Assembly: GCA_959026725.1 (NCBI GenBank)
Contig: CAUFMG010000002.1
Location: forward strand, 124,001-188,000
Length of the DNA: 64,000 bases
Source: an uncultured Collinsella sp.
Lineage (GTDB): Bacteria > Actinomycetota > Coriobacteriia > Coriobacteriales > Coriobacteriaceae
Direction of reading: 5' to 3'
Below, piece after piece: positions 47,629 through 55,779 of this stretch (position 1 is the stretch's first letter; every line of letters starts with the position of its first letter). The position numbers were made by a program, and so were the translations under genes. The notes under the pieces are model-generated. The model worked only from the letters and a program-made list of their open reading frames with translations, was not told where the DNA came from and did no database searches.

Positions 47629-48288
47629 TTAGGGCTCCCAGGGGCAGGGGGCTTCGATGTGGATGTGCTCGCCGGTTACGGGATGCGTGAAGGACACGCT
47701 GTGGGCGTGGAGCATCAGGCCGCAGGGACGCGGCGTTCCGTACAGGTCGTCGCCTACCAGGGGATGACGCTCGCTCGCCAGATGCACACGGATTTGGTGC
47801 TTGCGGCCGGTGAGCAGCTCGACATCGATATACGAGCGCGTGGGCAGGCCACGACGGCTCTTAAGACGCTTGAGCACCTTCACGCGCGTCTGAGACGGCT
47901 TGCCGCTGGCGCCGACGCGCATCTTGCGGCTGTCGTGACGGTCGCGGGCGATGGGCTTGTCGATGAGCTTTTCGTTCCAGTCGATCTTGCCCTCGGCGAG
48001 CGCCAGGTAGTGCTTTTCGAAAGCGTGGTCGATGACCATCTGGTCAAAGGCGGGCTGCGTCTGCTTGTCGAGCGAGAACAGCACCACGCCGGTGGTGTCG
48101 CGGTCTAGGCGGTTGAGCGGCTGCATATCGGTCGCGGCAAAGCCGTCGCCCATCGCCAGCAGCAGGTCGCTGGCGTAGTCGGTGAGTGTGCGCTCGCCGG
48201 TGCCGTCGCCGTGGACGATCATGCCGGCGGGCTTGTCGATGGCCATGAGCCAGGCGTCGCAGTAGAGGACTTGAGGTTCTTCGTTCAC
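47629..48288 (-). CDS. RluA-family RNA pseudouridine synthase
   Basis: A 219-residue pseudouridine synthase of the RluA/RsuA superfamily. The catalytic motif is NRLDRDTTGVVLFS with Asp62; VELLTGRKHQIRVHLA (with the conserved Arg and His) and GDDLYG follow. No S4 domain. The target rRNA or tRNA uridine is not predictable. It lies 15 nt after the U32 gene in the same transcript, giving a small RNA-modification operon. Confidence 0.92.
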   Translation of the reverse strand: MNEEPQVLYCDAWLMAIDKPAGMIVHGDGTGERTLTDYASDLLLAMGDGFAATDMQPLNRLDRDTTGVVLFSLDKQTQPAFDQMVIDHAFEKHYLALAEGKIDWNEKLIDKPIARDRHDSRKMRVGASGKPSQTRVKVLKRLKSRRGLPTRSYIDVELLTGRKHQIRVHLASERHPLVGDDLYGTPRPCGLMLHAHSVSFTHPVTGEHIHIEAPCPWEP

Positions 48289-48303
48289 GTGTAAGCCTTT
48301 CGG

Positions 48304-50796
48304 TTAGCTGATTCCCACAAACATGCAGCCCGAGGTCGCCCCGCGCAGACGGGCGGCGGGCTTGCGGCCGGCCTGCGCGGCTTCGACGGCACGACGGACG
48401 CGGGCGACGGCACGGCCCACCTCATCTGCCTCGAGCAGCGTTCCGTCCACCATGAGACGACGCACGCCGGCATCGAGCAGCTGAGGAACCTGCGGCGTGA
48501 GGTCGATGGGGTAGGCATCGTACAGGCGAGAGCGGCCGTGGATGTCGGTGCGGACGGGCATGACCTTTCCGTCGATATTCTTGAGCGAGAGCTTGCGGGC
48601 ACGCAGACGGCAGTTGACACAATCGTGGATGCAGCCGTTGGCAACCTGCAGAATGCAATGCTCGCTTGTCATGACGCGCGGGCGGCCAAAGACGGTGATG
48701 CCCAAAGCCGCGGGCGCGGCGGCACCGAGCGAGACAATCTCGTCGAGCGTGATTTCGGGCGAGAGCCAAAACGCACCGGCTCCGCGCTCGGCAAGCGCCT
48801 CCATGCAGGGCGTGTTGTGCACCGGCAGGCAAGAGCGAATTTCGGCCGTGGCGCCGGCCTGCGCGGCTACGGCGAGCTCGGAGATATTACCGACGGCGAC
48901 GGTAGCTCCGGCATTGATCCAGGGATCGACGCGCTCGTGGTCGACGGCGCGGCAGACCTCGTCGAGTACGGGTACGATGCCCTGCTCAAACGCATCGGCG
49001 GGGGAGAGCTCGGCCGCATCGAGCGCATCGGTGGTCATGTAGATGCGCGTGGCGCCCTCGGCGCGAGCTGCCTCGGCGGCTTCGAGCGTGGTGACGGCGG
49101 CGCAGATCTGCGGCTCATCGCGGTAATGCTCGGGCATAGCGCGCGTACATTTGTCGAGCACCGGAATCTCGAGAGTTTTCGCGCGCTCCTCGTACGGCGC
49201 CAGAATGGCCTCTTCCAGTGCCTTGCAAGCGGCGGCGCGCACCTTGTGAACGGCGGAGAAGCCCATGCCGCAGCCGGCGTCGAGCGAAACGTCAAAGCTC
49301 GCTGCCTCAAAGGGCGAGGAGCCCATGCGGCCCACATGCTCAACCAGGTCTGCCGCCTCGACGGCGCGGGTCTTGGCGGCCTCGACGGTGAAGCCTGTGG
49401 CGGTGGCTGTGAGCGTGGGGTTGTCATAGCAGGTGAGTGTGACGGTAAACGGCTCGCCCAAGCGCGCCACGACGGACACATCAACAGCTCGGCGGCGCAG
49501 CACATCGCGCTTGAGCGCGGCGCCGGCGGCGTCGATGGCACGCTGACTGCGAATCACGCGGACGCGGCAGCCCTCGGGCATGCTGCGCGGCACGCGACAT
49601 TCGATGATGTCGCCCGCGGCGGCATCATCGGCGGCAATGGTGGTCAGGAACTGGTCAAACTCGTTATCGTGGCGAAGCTCCAGCAGGTCGCCCTTGCCCA
49701 CGGGCTCAAACAACTCAATGCGGGCGATGGCGGCGCGGCGACGGCGGTCGTCGGGCTTGAGGCCGCGCACATCGCGGTTGGCCGGGCGGCTGCCCAGCAC
49801 CGTGCCCACGATCTGGCCGCGGTTGTTGGAACGCTCGTAACTCATCATCTCGTCGCCCGAGGTGCCGTCCTGATAGGCGTGCGTAAAGTCGCGGTTGAAG
49901 CAGCGCTTGAGCTGGCGCTGGCGGGCGGCTTCCTCGTCCTTGGCAACGGTGGTTCCGGATAGCATGTCGTCAATTTCGTGACGATACACATCAACGATGG
50001 AGTACACGTAATCGGGCGCCTTCATGCGGCCCTCGAGCTTGAGCGACGCGGCACCGGCGTCATACAGACGGCGAACAAGCTGCGAAGTGTTGGTGTCACG
50101 CGGGCATAGCGCACGCTCGCGGCCGGCGGGGGAGAGCGCGCGACCGTTCTCGTCGATCAGCTCGTAGGGCAGGCGGCAGGGCTGGGCGCACATGCCACGG
50201 TTGGCCGATCGTCCCGCCATGGCAAAGCTCGAAAGCAGGCACAGGCCCGAGTAGCAAAAGCAGATGGCGCCATGGCTAAAGACCTCAAGGTCCACATCGG
50301 GCGCGGCATCATGAATGGCGGCAATCTCGTCGATGGAAAGCTCGCGCGAGAGGGTCACACGGTCGGCGCCCTGCTCGCGGCACCAAAGGGTTCCGCGGTC
50401 GTCGTGGATGTTTGCTTGGGTTGAGATGTGCGTCTCGATGCCGGGCATCGTGCGCTTGACCTCAAAGAACAGGCCCCAGTCCTGGATGATGAAGGCATCG
50501 GCGCCCAGCGTGGAGCAGCGATGGATGAGTTGCAGCGCATCGGCCATCTCGGACTGCTTGATGACGATGTTGACCGTGACGTAGACGCGCGACCCGGCTA
50601 GATGTGCAGCGCGGCAGGCTTGCTCAAAGGCCTCGTCGGTAAAGTTGGTGGCCTTGCGGCGGGCGTTGAAGCTGCCCATGCCGCAGTAGATGGCGTCTGC
50701 CCCGGCGGCGAGTGCGGCGGCAAAGGGCTCAGGCCCTCCAGCGGGCGCCAAAAGCTCGGGTCTGCGGTTGGTGGTTCGACTGGCGGTTGCGGTCAT
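48304..50796 (-). CDS. U32 family protein, RlhA/TrhP-like RNA hydroxylation enzyme
   Basis: An 830-residue protein. The N-terminal U32 domain has ELLAPAGGPEPFAAALAAGA, a STQANIHD segment and the cysteine cluster FSHGAICFCYSGLCLLSS with RGMCAQPCRLPY; a middle DUF3656-type domain and a C-terminal second half (CILQVANGCIHDCVNCRL) follow. U32 members once called peptidases are now tied to RNA hydroxylation with Fe-S clusters (RlhA on 23S C2501, TrhP on tRNA U34). Which target applies here is not certain. TGAAAGGCAGGAT precedes the ATG. Confidence 0.88.
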   Translation of the reverse strand: MTATASRTTNRRPELLAPAGGPEPFAAALAAGADAIYCGMGSFNARRKATNFTDEAFEQACRAAHLAGSRVYVTVNIVIKQSEMADALQLIHRCSTLGADAFIIQDWGLFFEVKRTMPGIETHISTQANIHDDRGTLWCREQGADRVTLSRELSIDEIAAIHDAAPDVDLEVFSHGAICFCYSGLCLLSSFAMAGRSANRGMCAQPCRLPYELIDENGRALSPAGRERALCPRDTNTSQLVRRLYDAGAASLKLEGRMKAPDYVYSIVDVYRHEIDDMLSGTTVAKDEEAARQRQLKRCFNRDFTHAYQDGTSGDEMMSYERSNNRGQIVGTVLGSRPANRDVRGLKPDDRRRRAAIARIELFEPVGKGDLLELRHDNEFDQFLTTIAADDAAAGDIIECRVPRSMPEGCRVRVIRSQRAIDAAGAALKRDVLRRRAVDVSVVARLGEPFTVTLTCYDNPTLTATATGFTVEAAKTRAVEAADLVEHVGRMGSSPFEAASFDVSLDAGCGMGFSAVHKVRAAACKALEEAILAPYEERAKTLEIPVLDKCTRAMPEHYRDEPQICAAVTTLEAAEAARAEGATRIYMTTDALDAAELSPADAFEQGIVPVLDEVCRAVDHERVDPWINAGATVAVGNISELAVAAQAGATAEIRSCLPVHNTPCMEALAERGAGAFWLSPEITLDEIVSLGAAAPAALGITVFGRPRVMTSEHCILQVANGCIHDCVNCRLRARKLSLKNIDGKVMPVRTDIHGRSRLYDAYPIDLTPQVPQLLDAGVRRLMVDGTLLEADEVGRAVARVRRAVEAAQAGRKPAARLRGATSGCMFVGIS

Positions 50797-50902
50797 ATCC
50801 TGCCTTTCAAAATGCTCAGATACTCAAAAGTATAGTGGTGCTGTTGCGGTGGACGAGCCCTGTGGCCCAAGCAGGATAAAGTCTTCAGCAGCCCTTGCAG
50901 CA

Positions 50903-50975
50903 AAAATGATCCGTTTCCCTCCGTCCCCAGCGGATCAGGTGATCCATGGGGGACGGAGGGAAACGGATCATTTTG
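50903..50975. repeat. Palindromic repeat, family 3, full copy
   Basis: Arms AAAATGATCCGTTTCCCTCC and its complement are perfect over about 26 bp (50903-50928 with 50949-50974), around a 20-nt centre that itself has GGATC-AGGT-GATCC. A half copy lies at 51635-51662. Confidence 0.8.
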
Positions 50976-51174
50976 AGCTTCACCGTCCGGTCGTGCCGTT
51001 CAGCGGCCGACAGGCGCCGTTGGGCGATAAATTATTCTCGCAACGTGATAATAATCTTGCATCGCGCGGAAACCTTGAGTACTATCCCAAATCAAGCGCG
51101 GTGTTCAGACCGAATTGTGCCTCCCGGTGCGAACGCCGCGCTCACGCTCTCTATCTGATCGTAAGGAGAAAAAC
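50976..51174. other. Control region before ridA
   Basis: About 200 bp with no ORF. GATAAT at 51047-51052 could be a -10, but no -35 stands out. Confidence 0.35.
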
Positions 51175-51552
51175 ATGAGCAAGACCGTCGTGTCTTCCGA
51201 TAACGCACCCGCAGCCATCGGCCCGTATTCCCCCGGCATCCAGACCGGCAACATGGTGTTCCTGTCCGGCCAGCTGGGCATCGACCCCGCAACCGGCAAG
51301 ATGCCCGAGGGCGTCGAGGCCCAGGCTAAGCAGTCCCTTGCTAACGTCGAGGCGCTGCTGACCGCTGCCGGCGCCACCTTTGCCGATGTCGTCAAGACCA
51401 CGGTCTACCTGGCCGACATCGCCGACTTCGCTGCCGTGAACGAGATCTACGCTTCCAAGTTCGAGGCTCCGTTCCCCGCGCGCAGCGCTTTCCAGGTTGC
51501 CGCCCTTCCGGCCGGCGGTCTGGTCGAGATCGAGGTCGTCGCCGCTCTCTAA
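51175..51552 (+). CDS. ridA: RidA-family enamine/imine deaminase
   Basis: A 125-residue trimeric RidA that clears reactive 2-aminoacrylate and related imines released by PLP enzymes. IGPYSPGIQTGNMVFLSGQL opens it; PARSAFQVAALPAGGLVEIE holds the catalytic Arg. TAAGGAG precedes the ATG at 51175. Confidence 0.95.
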   Translation: MSKTVVSSDNAPAAIGPYSPGIQTGNMVFLSGQLGIDPATGKMPEGVEAQAKQSLANVEALLTAAGATFADVVKTTVYLADIADFAAVNEIYASKFEAPFPARSAFQVAALPAGGLVEIEVVAAL

Positions 51553-51582
51553 GGCGTTGGCAACAACTAAACATGACATGCA

Positions 51583-51621
51583 AAAAGACCCTGCAGCGCG
51601 TGTGAACTGCAGGGTCTTTTG
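51583..51621. terminator. Bidirectional terminator between ridA and the YheO-like gene
   Basis: AAAAGACCCTGCAG pairs perfectly with CTGCAGGGTCTTTT over a 10-nt loop; T tracts appear on both strands. Confidence 0.85.
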
Positions 51622-51634
51622 TCAAGCGATGCGA

Positions 51635-51662
51635 CAAAAATGATCCGTTTTCCTCCGTCCCC
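51635..51662. repeat. Palindromic repeat, family 3, half copy
   Basis: AAAAATGATCCGTTTTCCTC then CGTCCCC: one arm of the repeat at 50903-50975, differing at one base. Confidence 0.75.
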
Positions 51663-51676
51663 AAGGAGTCAGCGGG

Positions 51677-52333
51677 TTAGCCTTCCTTGCGGACTTTTTG
51701 CAGGTAGCGGTAGACGCTGGGCTCCGAGATGCCCAGCGCGGTGGCGGCGCAGGCTACGGCGCCCTTGAGCATGAACACTCCGTTGCCGTTGAGGTGGCGA
51801 ATGACGTCCACGCGGTCGCTTTGACCAAGCGACGCCACATCCAGCCCGCGAGCGCTCAGCAGCTCGGCAATGCTGCGGTCGATGAGCTCCTGTGTGGACT
51901 CCGAAAGGCTTTCGACCTCGATAGAGGCGGGCTCCGTGCGCGTCGGCGCCGCGTCGAAGCACGCCATGAGCTGCTGTGCCATGGCGTTGATGGAGCGCAC
52001 GGTCGAGAGGTCGGTGTTGACGCAGAGCATACCGACGATCTCGTCATTCTCGCGGATAAAGTACGTCGCTGACTCCAATGTCTTGCCACCGGCACCGCGG
52101 CCCTCGTAGCCCGTAATAAACGGCAGGTCGCGATACTTGGCGTCGTGCATGATCTTGAGCGCCAGGTCGGTGGCGGGACCGCCGACCTTGCGACCGCTCA
52201 CGATGCCGTTGCGAATATCGACGATGGCGTGGTCGGGATCCGAGAAATCGTGCAGCACGATTTCGCTGTTTTTGCCGAGTATCTGCTCCAGGAAATCGAC
52301 CATCGGCAAAAAGCGACGTACGGTCTCGTTCAC
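51677..52333 (-). CDS. YheO-like PAS-domain transcriptional regulator
   Basis: A 218-residue regulator. A YheO-like PAS domain (FLEQILGKNSEIVLHDFSDP, then YFIRENDEIVGMLCVNTDL) is followed by a C-terminal helix-turn-helix (AATALGISEPSVYRYLQKVR). On the minus strand AAGGAG sits 6 nt before a GTG at 52333, so I prefer this start to the ATG at 52384. It is divergent from the purine permease operon and is the nearest candidate regulator; DauR of this family controls D-amino-acid use elsewhere. Confidence 0.85.
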   Translation of the reverse strand: MNETVRRFLPMVDFLEQILGKNSEIVLHDFSDPDHAIVDIRNGIVSGRKVGGPATDLALKIMHDAKYRDLPFITGYEGRGAGGKTLESATYFIRENDEIVGMLCVNTDLSTVRSINAMAQQLMACFDAAPTRTEPASIEVESLSESTQELIDRSIAELLSARGLDVASLGQSDRVDVIRHLNGNGVFMLKGAVACAATALGISEPSVYRYLQKVRKEG

Positions 52334-52384
52334 GGGCAACTCCTTGGGGTGAAATCGGAAATGTTCATAACAATTTTTTCTCAT

Positions 52385-52565
52385 GGTAACACGCCATTCC
52401 TCATCTCGTATATTCGCAGGTACATTGCGTAATACAGACGAGCGGTAGGAATTCGGCGGTAAACGGTCGACCAAAAGAAAAGTTAGATGTTATTTTGACC
52501 AGACACTTTCTTGACCTGCGGAAATGCATTGTCTCAGCTCAAGAATAGTCTGATAACAAAAAATT
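52385..52565. other. AT-rich divergent control region, left part
   Basis: Non-coding, AT-rich; no clear hairpin. It should hold the promoter of the minus-strand regulator, but I cannot place it. Confidence 0.35.
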
Positions 52566-52569
52566 ATTA

Positions 52570-52598
52570 TTGAGAATGAGAATCATCTTTAATACGAT
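52570..52598 (+). promoter_or_regulatory. Promoter of the purine permease gene with Fur-box-like dyad
   Basis: TTGAGA at 52570-52575 and TACGAT at 52593-52598 are 17 bp apart. GAGAATGAGAATCATCTTT (52572-52590), overlapping it, agrees at 14 of 19 positions with the Fur-box consensus GATAATGATAATCATTATC. Iron control of the operon is inference. Confidence 0.5.
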
Positions 52599-52684
52599 AT
52601 GCAACGAAGGCACACCTCAACCCCGCACTGCGTCACAATAGAGCGTTAGATGCGAAAACAACTACTTCGAGGATTGGTGGTCAA

Positions 52685-54079
52685 ATGACCCAGGAGACGG
52701 TTAAGAACGGCACTGAAGCCCTGTTCACTCGTGAAGGCATGCCTCCCGTTAAGGAAATGATCCCGTGTGCCCTTCAGCACGTACTGGCTTCGTTTGCCGG
52801 TATCATCACCCCGGCTGTCATCATGGCCGGCGTCTACGGCTTTAATAGCCAGCAGAGCACCGACATCATCCAGGTCGCGCTCATTCTTTCGGCAATCGAC
52901 ACGGCCCTTCAGGCCTTCGCTCCCTTCCGTCGCTTCGGCGGCGGCCTGCCCATCGTCATGGGCGTTTCGTTCGCGTTCCTCCCGGCCCTCCAGGCCATGG
53001 GTGCCTCGGGCTTTAGCTTTGGTGCGCTGCTGGGCGGCGAGATCGTCGGCGGCGCCGTCGCGGTCCTCTTTGGTCTGGCTTACAGCAAGATTAAGTGGCT
53101 ATTCCCGCCCGTCGTGACCGGTACGGTCATCTTCTCCATTGGCGTCTCTCTCTATCCCACGGCTGTCAAGTATATGGCCGGCGGTATGGGTACGCCGCTG
53201 TGGGGCACCCCGCAGGCCTGGTGCGTCGCTCTTATCACCTTCGCCGTGGTCTTTGCGCTCGCCAACTTTGGCAAGGGCACGCTCAAGCTGGGATCCGTGT
53301 TCTTTGGCATGATCGTTGGCATGATCGTTTCGATCCCCTTTGGCATGATCGACTTCTCCAGCGTCGCCACCGCTCAGGTCTTCGCCCTTCCCAAGCTTAT
53401 GCCCTACGCGCTCGAGTTTGATCCCGAGGTCTGCATTACCCTCGCTGTCGTGTTCCCCATGGTTGCCATCCAGGTTATCGGTGACGTTTCCGCCGCCTGC
53501 CTGGGCTCCATCGACCGTATGCCCACCGAGCGCGAGCTCTCCGGCGCTATTGTGTCCCAGGGCCTCACCTCTATGGTCGGCGGCCTGCTGGGCGGTCTTC
53601 CCACCAGCGCCCTTGGCCAGAACGTGGGCATCATCTGCTCCAACAAGGTCGTCAACAAGTGGGTCTTTGTGATCATCGCGGCCGTCTTTGCCATCGCCGG
53701 TCTGTTCCCGCAGCTCTCTGCCGTGCTCTCCGCCATCCCGCAGCCCGTCATCGGCGGCGCGACCGTCGGCGTCTTTGGCACCATCACCATGAACGGCGTG
53801 CGCATGTTCACCCGCGAGGGCCTCACGCAGCGCACCACCACCATCGTCGGCACCTCGGTCGTCTTTGGCCTGGGTATTTGGATGGCCAGCGGCTGCCTCG
53901 CCGGCGAGGGCATGCCCACCTGGGTGCCCACCGTCATCGGCTCCAATGCCGTAACCCCCACCGCCATCATGGCCATTGTCCTTAACCTGATCCTTCCGCA
54001 GACGCCGGTCGTGGCTCAGCACATCGATGCCGCCAAGGATGCCGCTGTGGATCTGGTCTTGCCCGAGAGCAAGAAGTAA
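52685..54079 (+). CDS. NCS2-family nucleobase (xanthine/urate/uracil) permease
   Basis: A 464-residue nucleobase:cation symporter with about 14 membrane segments. The purine-type motif GLPTSALGQNVGI (about residues 301-313), GGGLPIVMGVSFAFLPAL and QVIGDVSAACLGSIDR are seen. The QNVG form and the adjacent molybdenum hydroxylase favour xanthine or urate over uracil. It leads the purine block. Confidence 0.9.
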   Translation: MTQETVKNGTEALFTREGMPPVKEMIPCALQHVLASFAGIITPAVIMAGVYGFNSQQSTDIIQVALILSAIDTALQAFAPFRRFGGGLPIVMGVSFAFLPALQAMGASGFSFGALLGGEIVGGAVAVLFGLAYSKIKWLFPPVVTGTVIFSIGVSLYPTAVKYMAGGMGTPLWGTPQAWCVALITFAVVFALANFGKGTLKLGSVFFGMIVGMIVSIPFGMIDFSSVATAQVFALPKLMPYALEFDPEVCITLAVVFPMVAIQVIGDVSAACLGSIDRMPTERELSGAIVSQGLTSMVGGLLGGLPTSALGQNVGIICSNKVVNKWVFVIIAAVFAIAGLFPQLSAVLSAIPQPVIGGATVGVFGTITMNGVRMFTREGLTQRTTTIVGTSVVFGLGIWMASGCLAGEGMPTWVPTVIGSNAVTPTAIMAIVLNLILPQTPVVAQHIDAAKDAAVDLVLPESKK

Positions 54080-54095
54080 CCAATTCGGTGCTATT

Positions 54096-54127
54096 CGTCG
54101 GCGGACGTATCGCCTCGTCCGCCGACG
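54096..54127 (+). other. Hairpin between permease and ssnA
   Basis: CGTCGGCGGACG pairs perfectly with CGTCCGCCGACG over an 8-nt loop; no T tract. Likely an mRNA-stabilising or processing stem rather than a terminator. Confidence 0.6.
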
Positions 54128-54275
54128 TCATGCGGCGATAGGCCGCACTTCAAAGGGCTTGTCCCTTTGGTGAAGCGTTGACGGGAGAGGGCCCGTTTCC
54201 GGTGTAGGCCGGCGCTTCGCACTTCCGCTATGTCAGAGGTGTCAAACCCCGCCCCTGATGTTGAAGGGAGCATTC

Positions 54276-55631
54276 ATGCTTCTGGTCGCTAACGGTTCCG
54301 TCTTTACCCGCAACGCTCAGACCCCGTTCATTCCCAACGGTGCGGTTGCCATTGACGGAGATACGATCGTCGAAGTGGGCCCCGAGCGCGAGCTCAAGGC
54401 CAAGTACCCGGATGCCGAGTACGTCGACGCCCAGGGCAACCTCATCATGCCCGGACTTATCAACTGCCATACCCACATCTACTCGGGTCTGGCCCGCGGC
54501 CTTGCCATTAAGGGCTGCAACCCCACCAACTTCCTGGAGAATCTTGAGCAGCAGTGGTGGAAGATTGACGACAACCTGACGCTCGACGGCACCAAGGCCA
54601 GCGCCTATGCCACGATCCTGGATTCCATCCGCGACGGCGTCACCACGATCTTCGATCACCACGCGAGCTTCTGCGAGATTCCGGGTAGCCTCTTTACCAT
54701 TAAGGATGCAGCTCAGGAGCTGGGCATGCGTTCGTGCCTGTGCTACGAGGTCTCCGACCGCCGCGGTCAGGAAAAGTGCGACCAGGCCATTGCCGAGAAC
54801 GCCGAGTTCGCCCAGTGGGCCGCCAAGGAGCGTCGCGAAAACGACAACCACATGATCGCCGCCATGTTTGGCGGTCACGCCACCTTTACGCTGTCGGACG
54901 AGACCATGGATAAGATGGCTGAGGCCAACAACGGCCTGACCGGCTTCCACATCCATGTGTGCGAGGGCATGAATGACGTGTGGGACTCCCGCCTCAACCG
55001 CGGTGGCATTAGCCCCGTCGAGCGCCTGCTGCAGCACAATCTGCTCGGTCCCGACACCATGCTGGGTCACTGCATCCACGTGACGCCCGCCGAGATGGAC
55101 ATCGTCAAGGAGTCCGGCACCTGGCTCGTCAACAACCCCGAATCTAATATGGGCAACGCCGTGGGCTGCGCCCCCGTGCTCGAGTTCTTCCGCCGCGGCA
55201 TTCCCGTGTGCATGGGCACCGACGCCTACACCCACGATATGCTCGAGAGCCTTAAGGTCTTCCTGATCATTCAGCGCCACAACGCCGCTATGCCCAACGT
55301 GGGCTGGTGCGAGGCCATGACGATGCTGTTCGAGAACAACGCCAAGATGGCCAGCAAGTACTTCGATCGCAAGCTCGGTGTGCTCGAGCCCGGCGCTGCC
55401 GCCGACGTTATCGTTATGGACTACAAGCCCTTTACGCCGCTGAGCGAGGAGAACATCGACGGCCACATGCTCTTTGGCATGATGGGCAAAAACTGCCGCA
55501 CCACCATCATCAACGGCCGCGTCCTGTACAAGGATCGCGAGTTCGTTGGCATTGATGAGGACAAGATCAACGCGTGGACCATGGCCGAGTCCAAGAAGCT
55601 CTGGAGCACGCTCAACGATCGCGCCTACTAA
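54276..55631 (+). CDS. ssnA: Putative aminohydrolase SsnA
   Basis: A 451-residue amidohydrolase of the chlorohydrolase/guanine-deaminase group. Metal ligands: His65 and His67 in INCHTHIYSG, His in GFHIHVCEG, His in LGHCIHV and Asp in MGTDAYTHD. The neighbourhood (YgfK, molybdenum hydroxylase) is the one in which SsnA is known from the E. coli yge/ygf region and gut purine-degrading bacteria. GAAGGGAGC precedes ATG 54276. The exact substrate is unproven; a purine ring-opening or deamination step is likely. Confidence 0.9.
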   Translation: MLLVANGSVFTRNAQTPFIPNGAVAIDGDTIVEVGPERELKAKYPDAEYVDAQGNLIMPGLINCHTHIYSGLARGLAIKGCNPTNFLENLEQQWWKIDDNLTLDGTKASAYATILDSIRDGVTTIFDHHASFCEIPGSLFTIKDAAQELGMRSCLCYEVSDRRGQEKCDQAIAENAEFAQWAAKERRENDNHMIAAMFGGHATFTLSDETMDKMAEANNGLTGFHIHVCEGMNDVWDSRLNRGGISPVERLLQHNLLGPDTMLGHCIHVTPAEMDIVKESGTWLVNNPESNMGNAVGCAPVLEFFRRGIPVCMGTDAYTHDMLESLKVFLIIQRHNAAMPNVGWCEAMTMLFENNAKMASKYFDRKLGVLEPGAAADVIVMDYKPFTPLSEENIDGHMLFGMMGKNCRTTIINGRVLYKDREFVGIDEDKINAWTMAESKKLWSTLNDRAY

Positions 55632-55645
55632 TTACAAGTAGATTC

Positions 55646-55681
55646 ACGCGCGTCGGATGTTTCGCCGCATCCGACGCGCGT
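55646..55681 (+). other. Hairpin between ssnA and ygfK
   Basis: ACGCGCGTCGGATG pairs perfectly with CATCCGACGCGCGT over an 8-nt loop, without a T tract. Confidence 0.6.
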
Positions 55682-55779
55682 ATAGGCGACCTCCGCGGGG
55701 TCGCCGGCGCTGTGCTAGCGCTACACCGTATTTGCGCCCGCCGCGCGGTCTCGCCGGGCGTTACAGAGAGGAGCTCACT

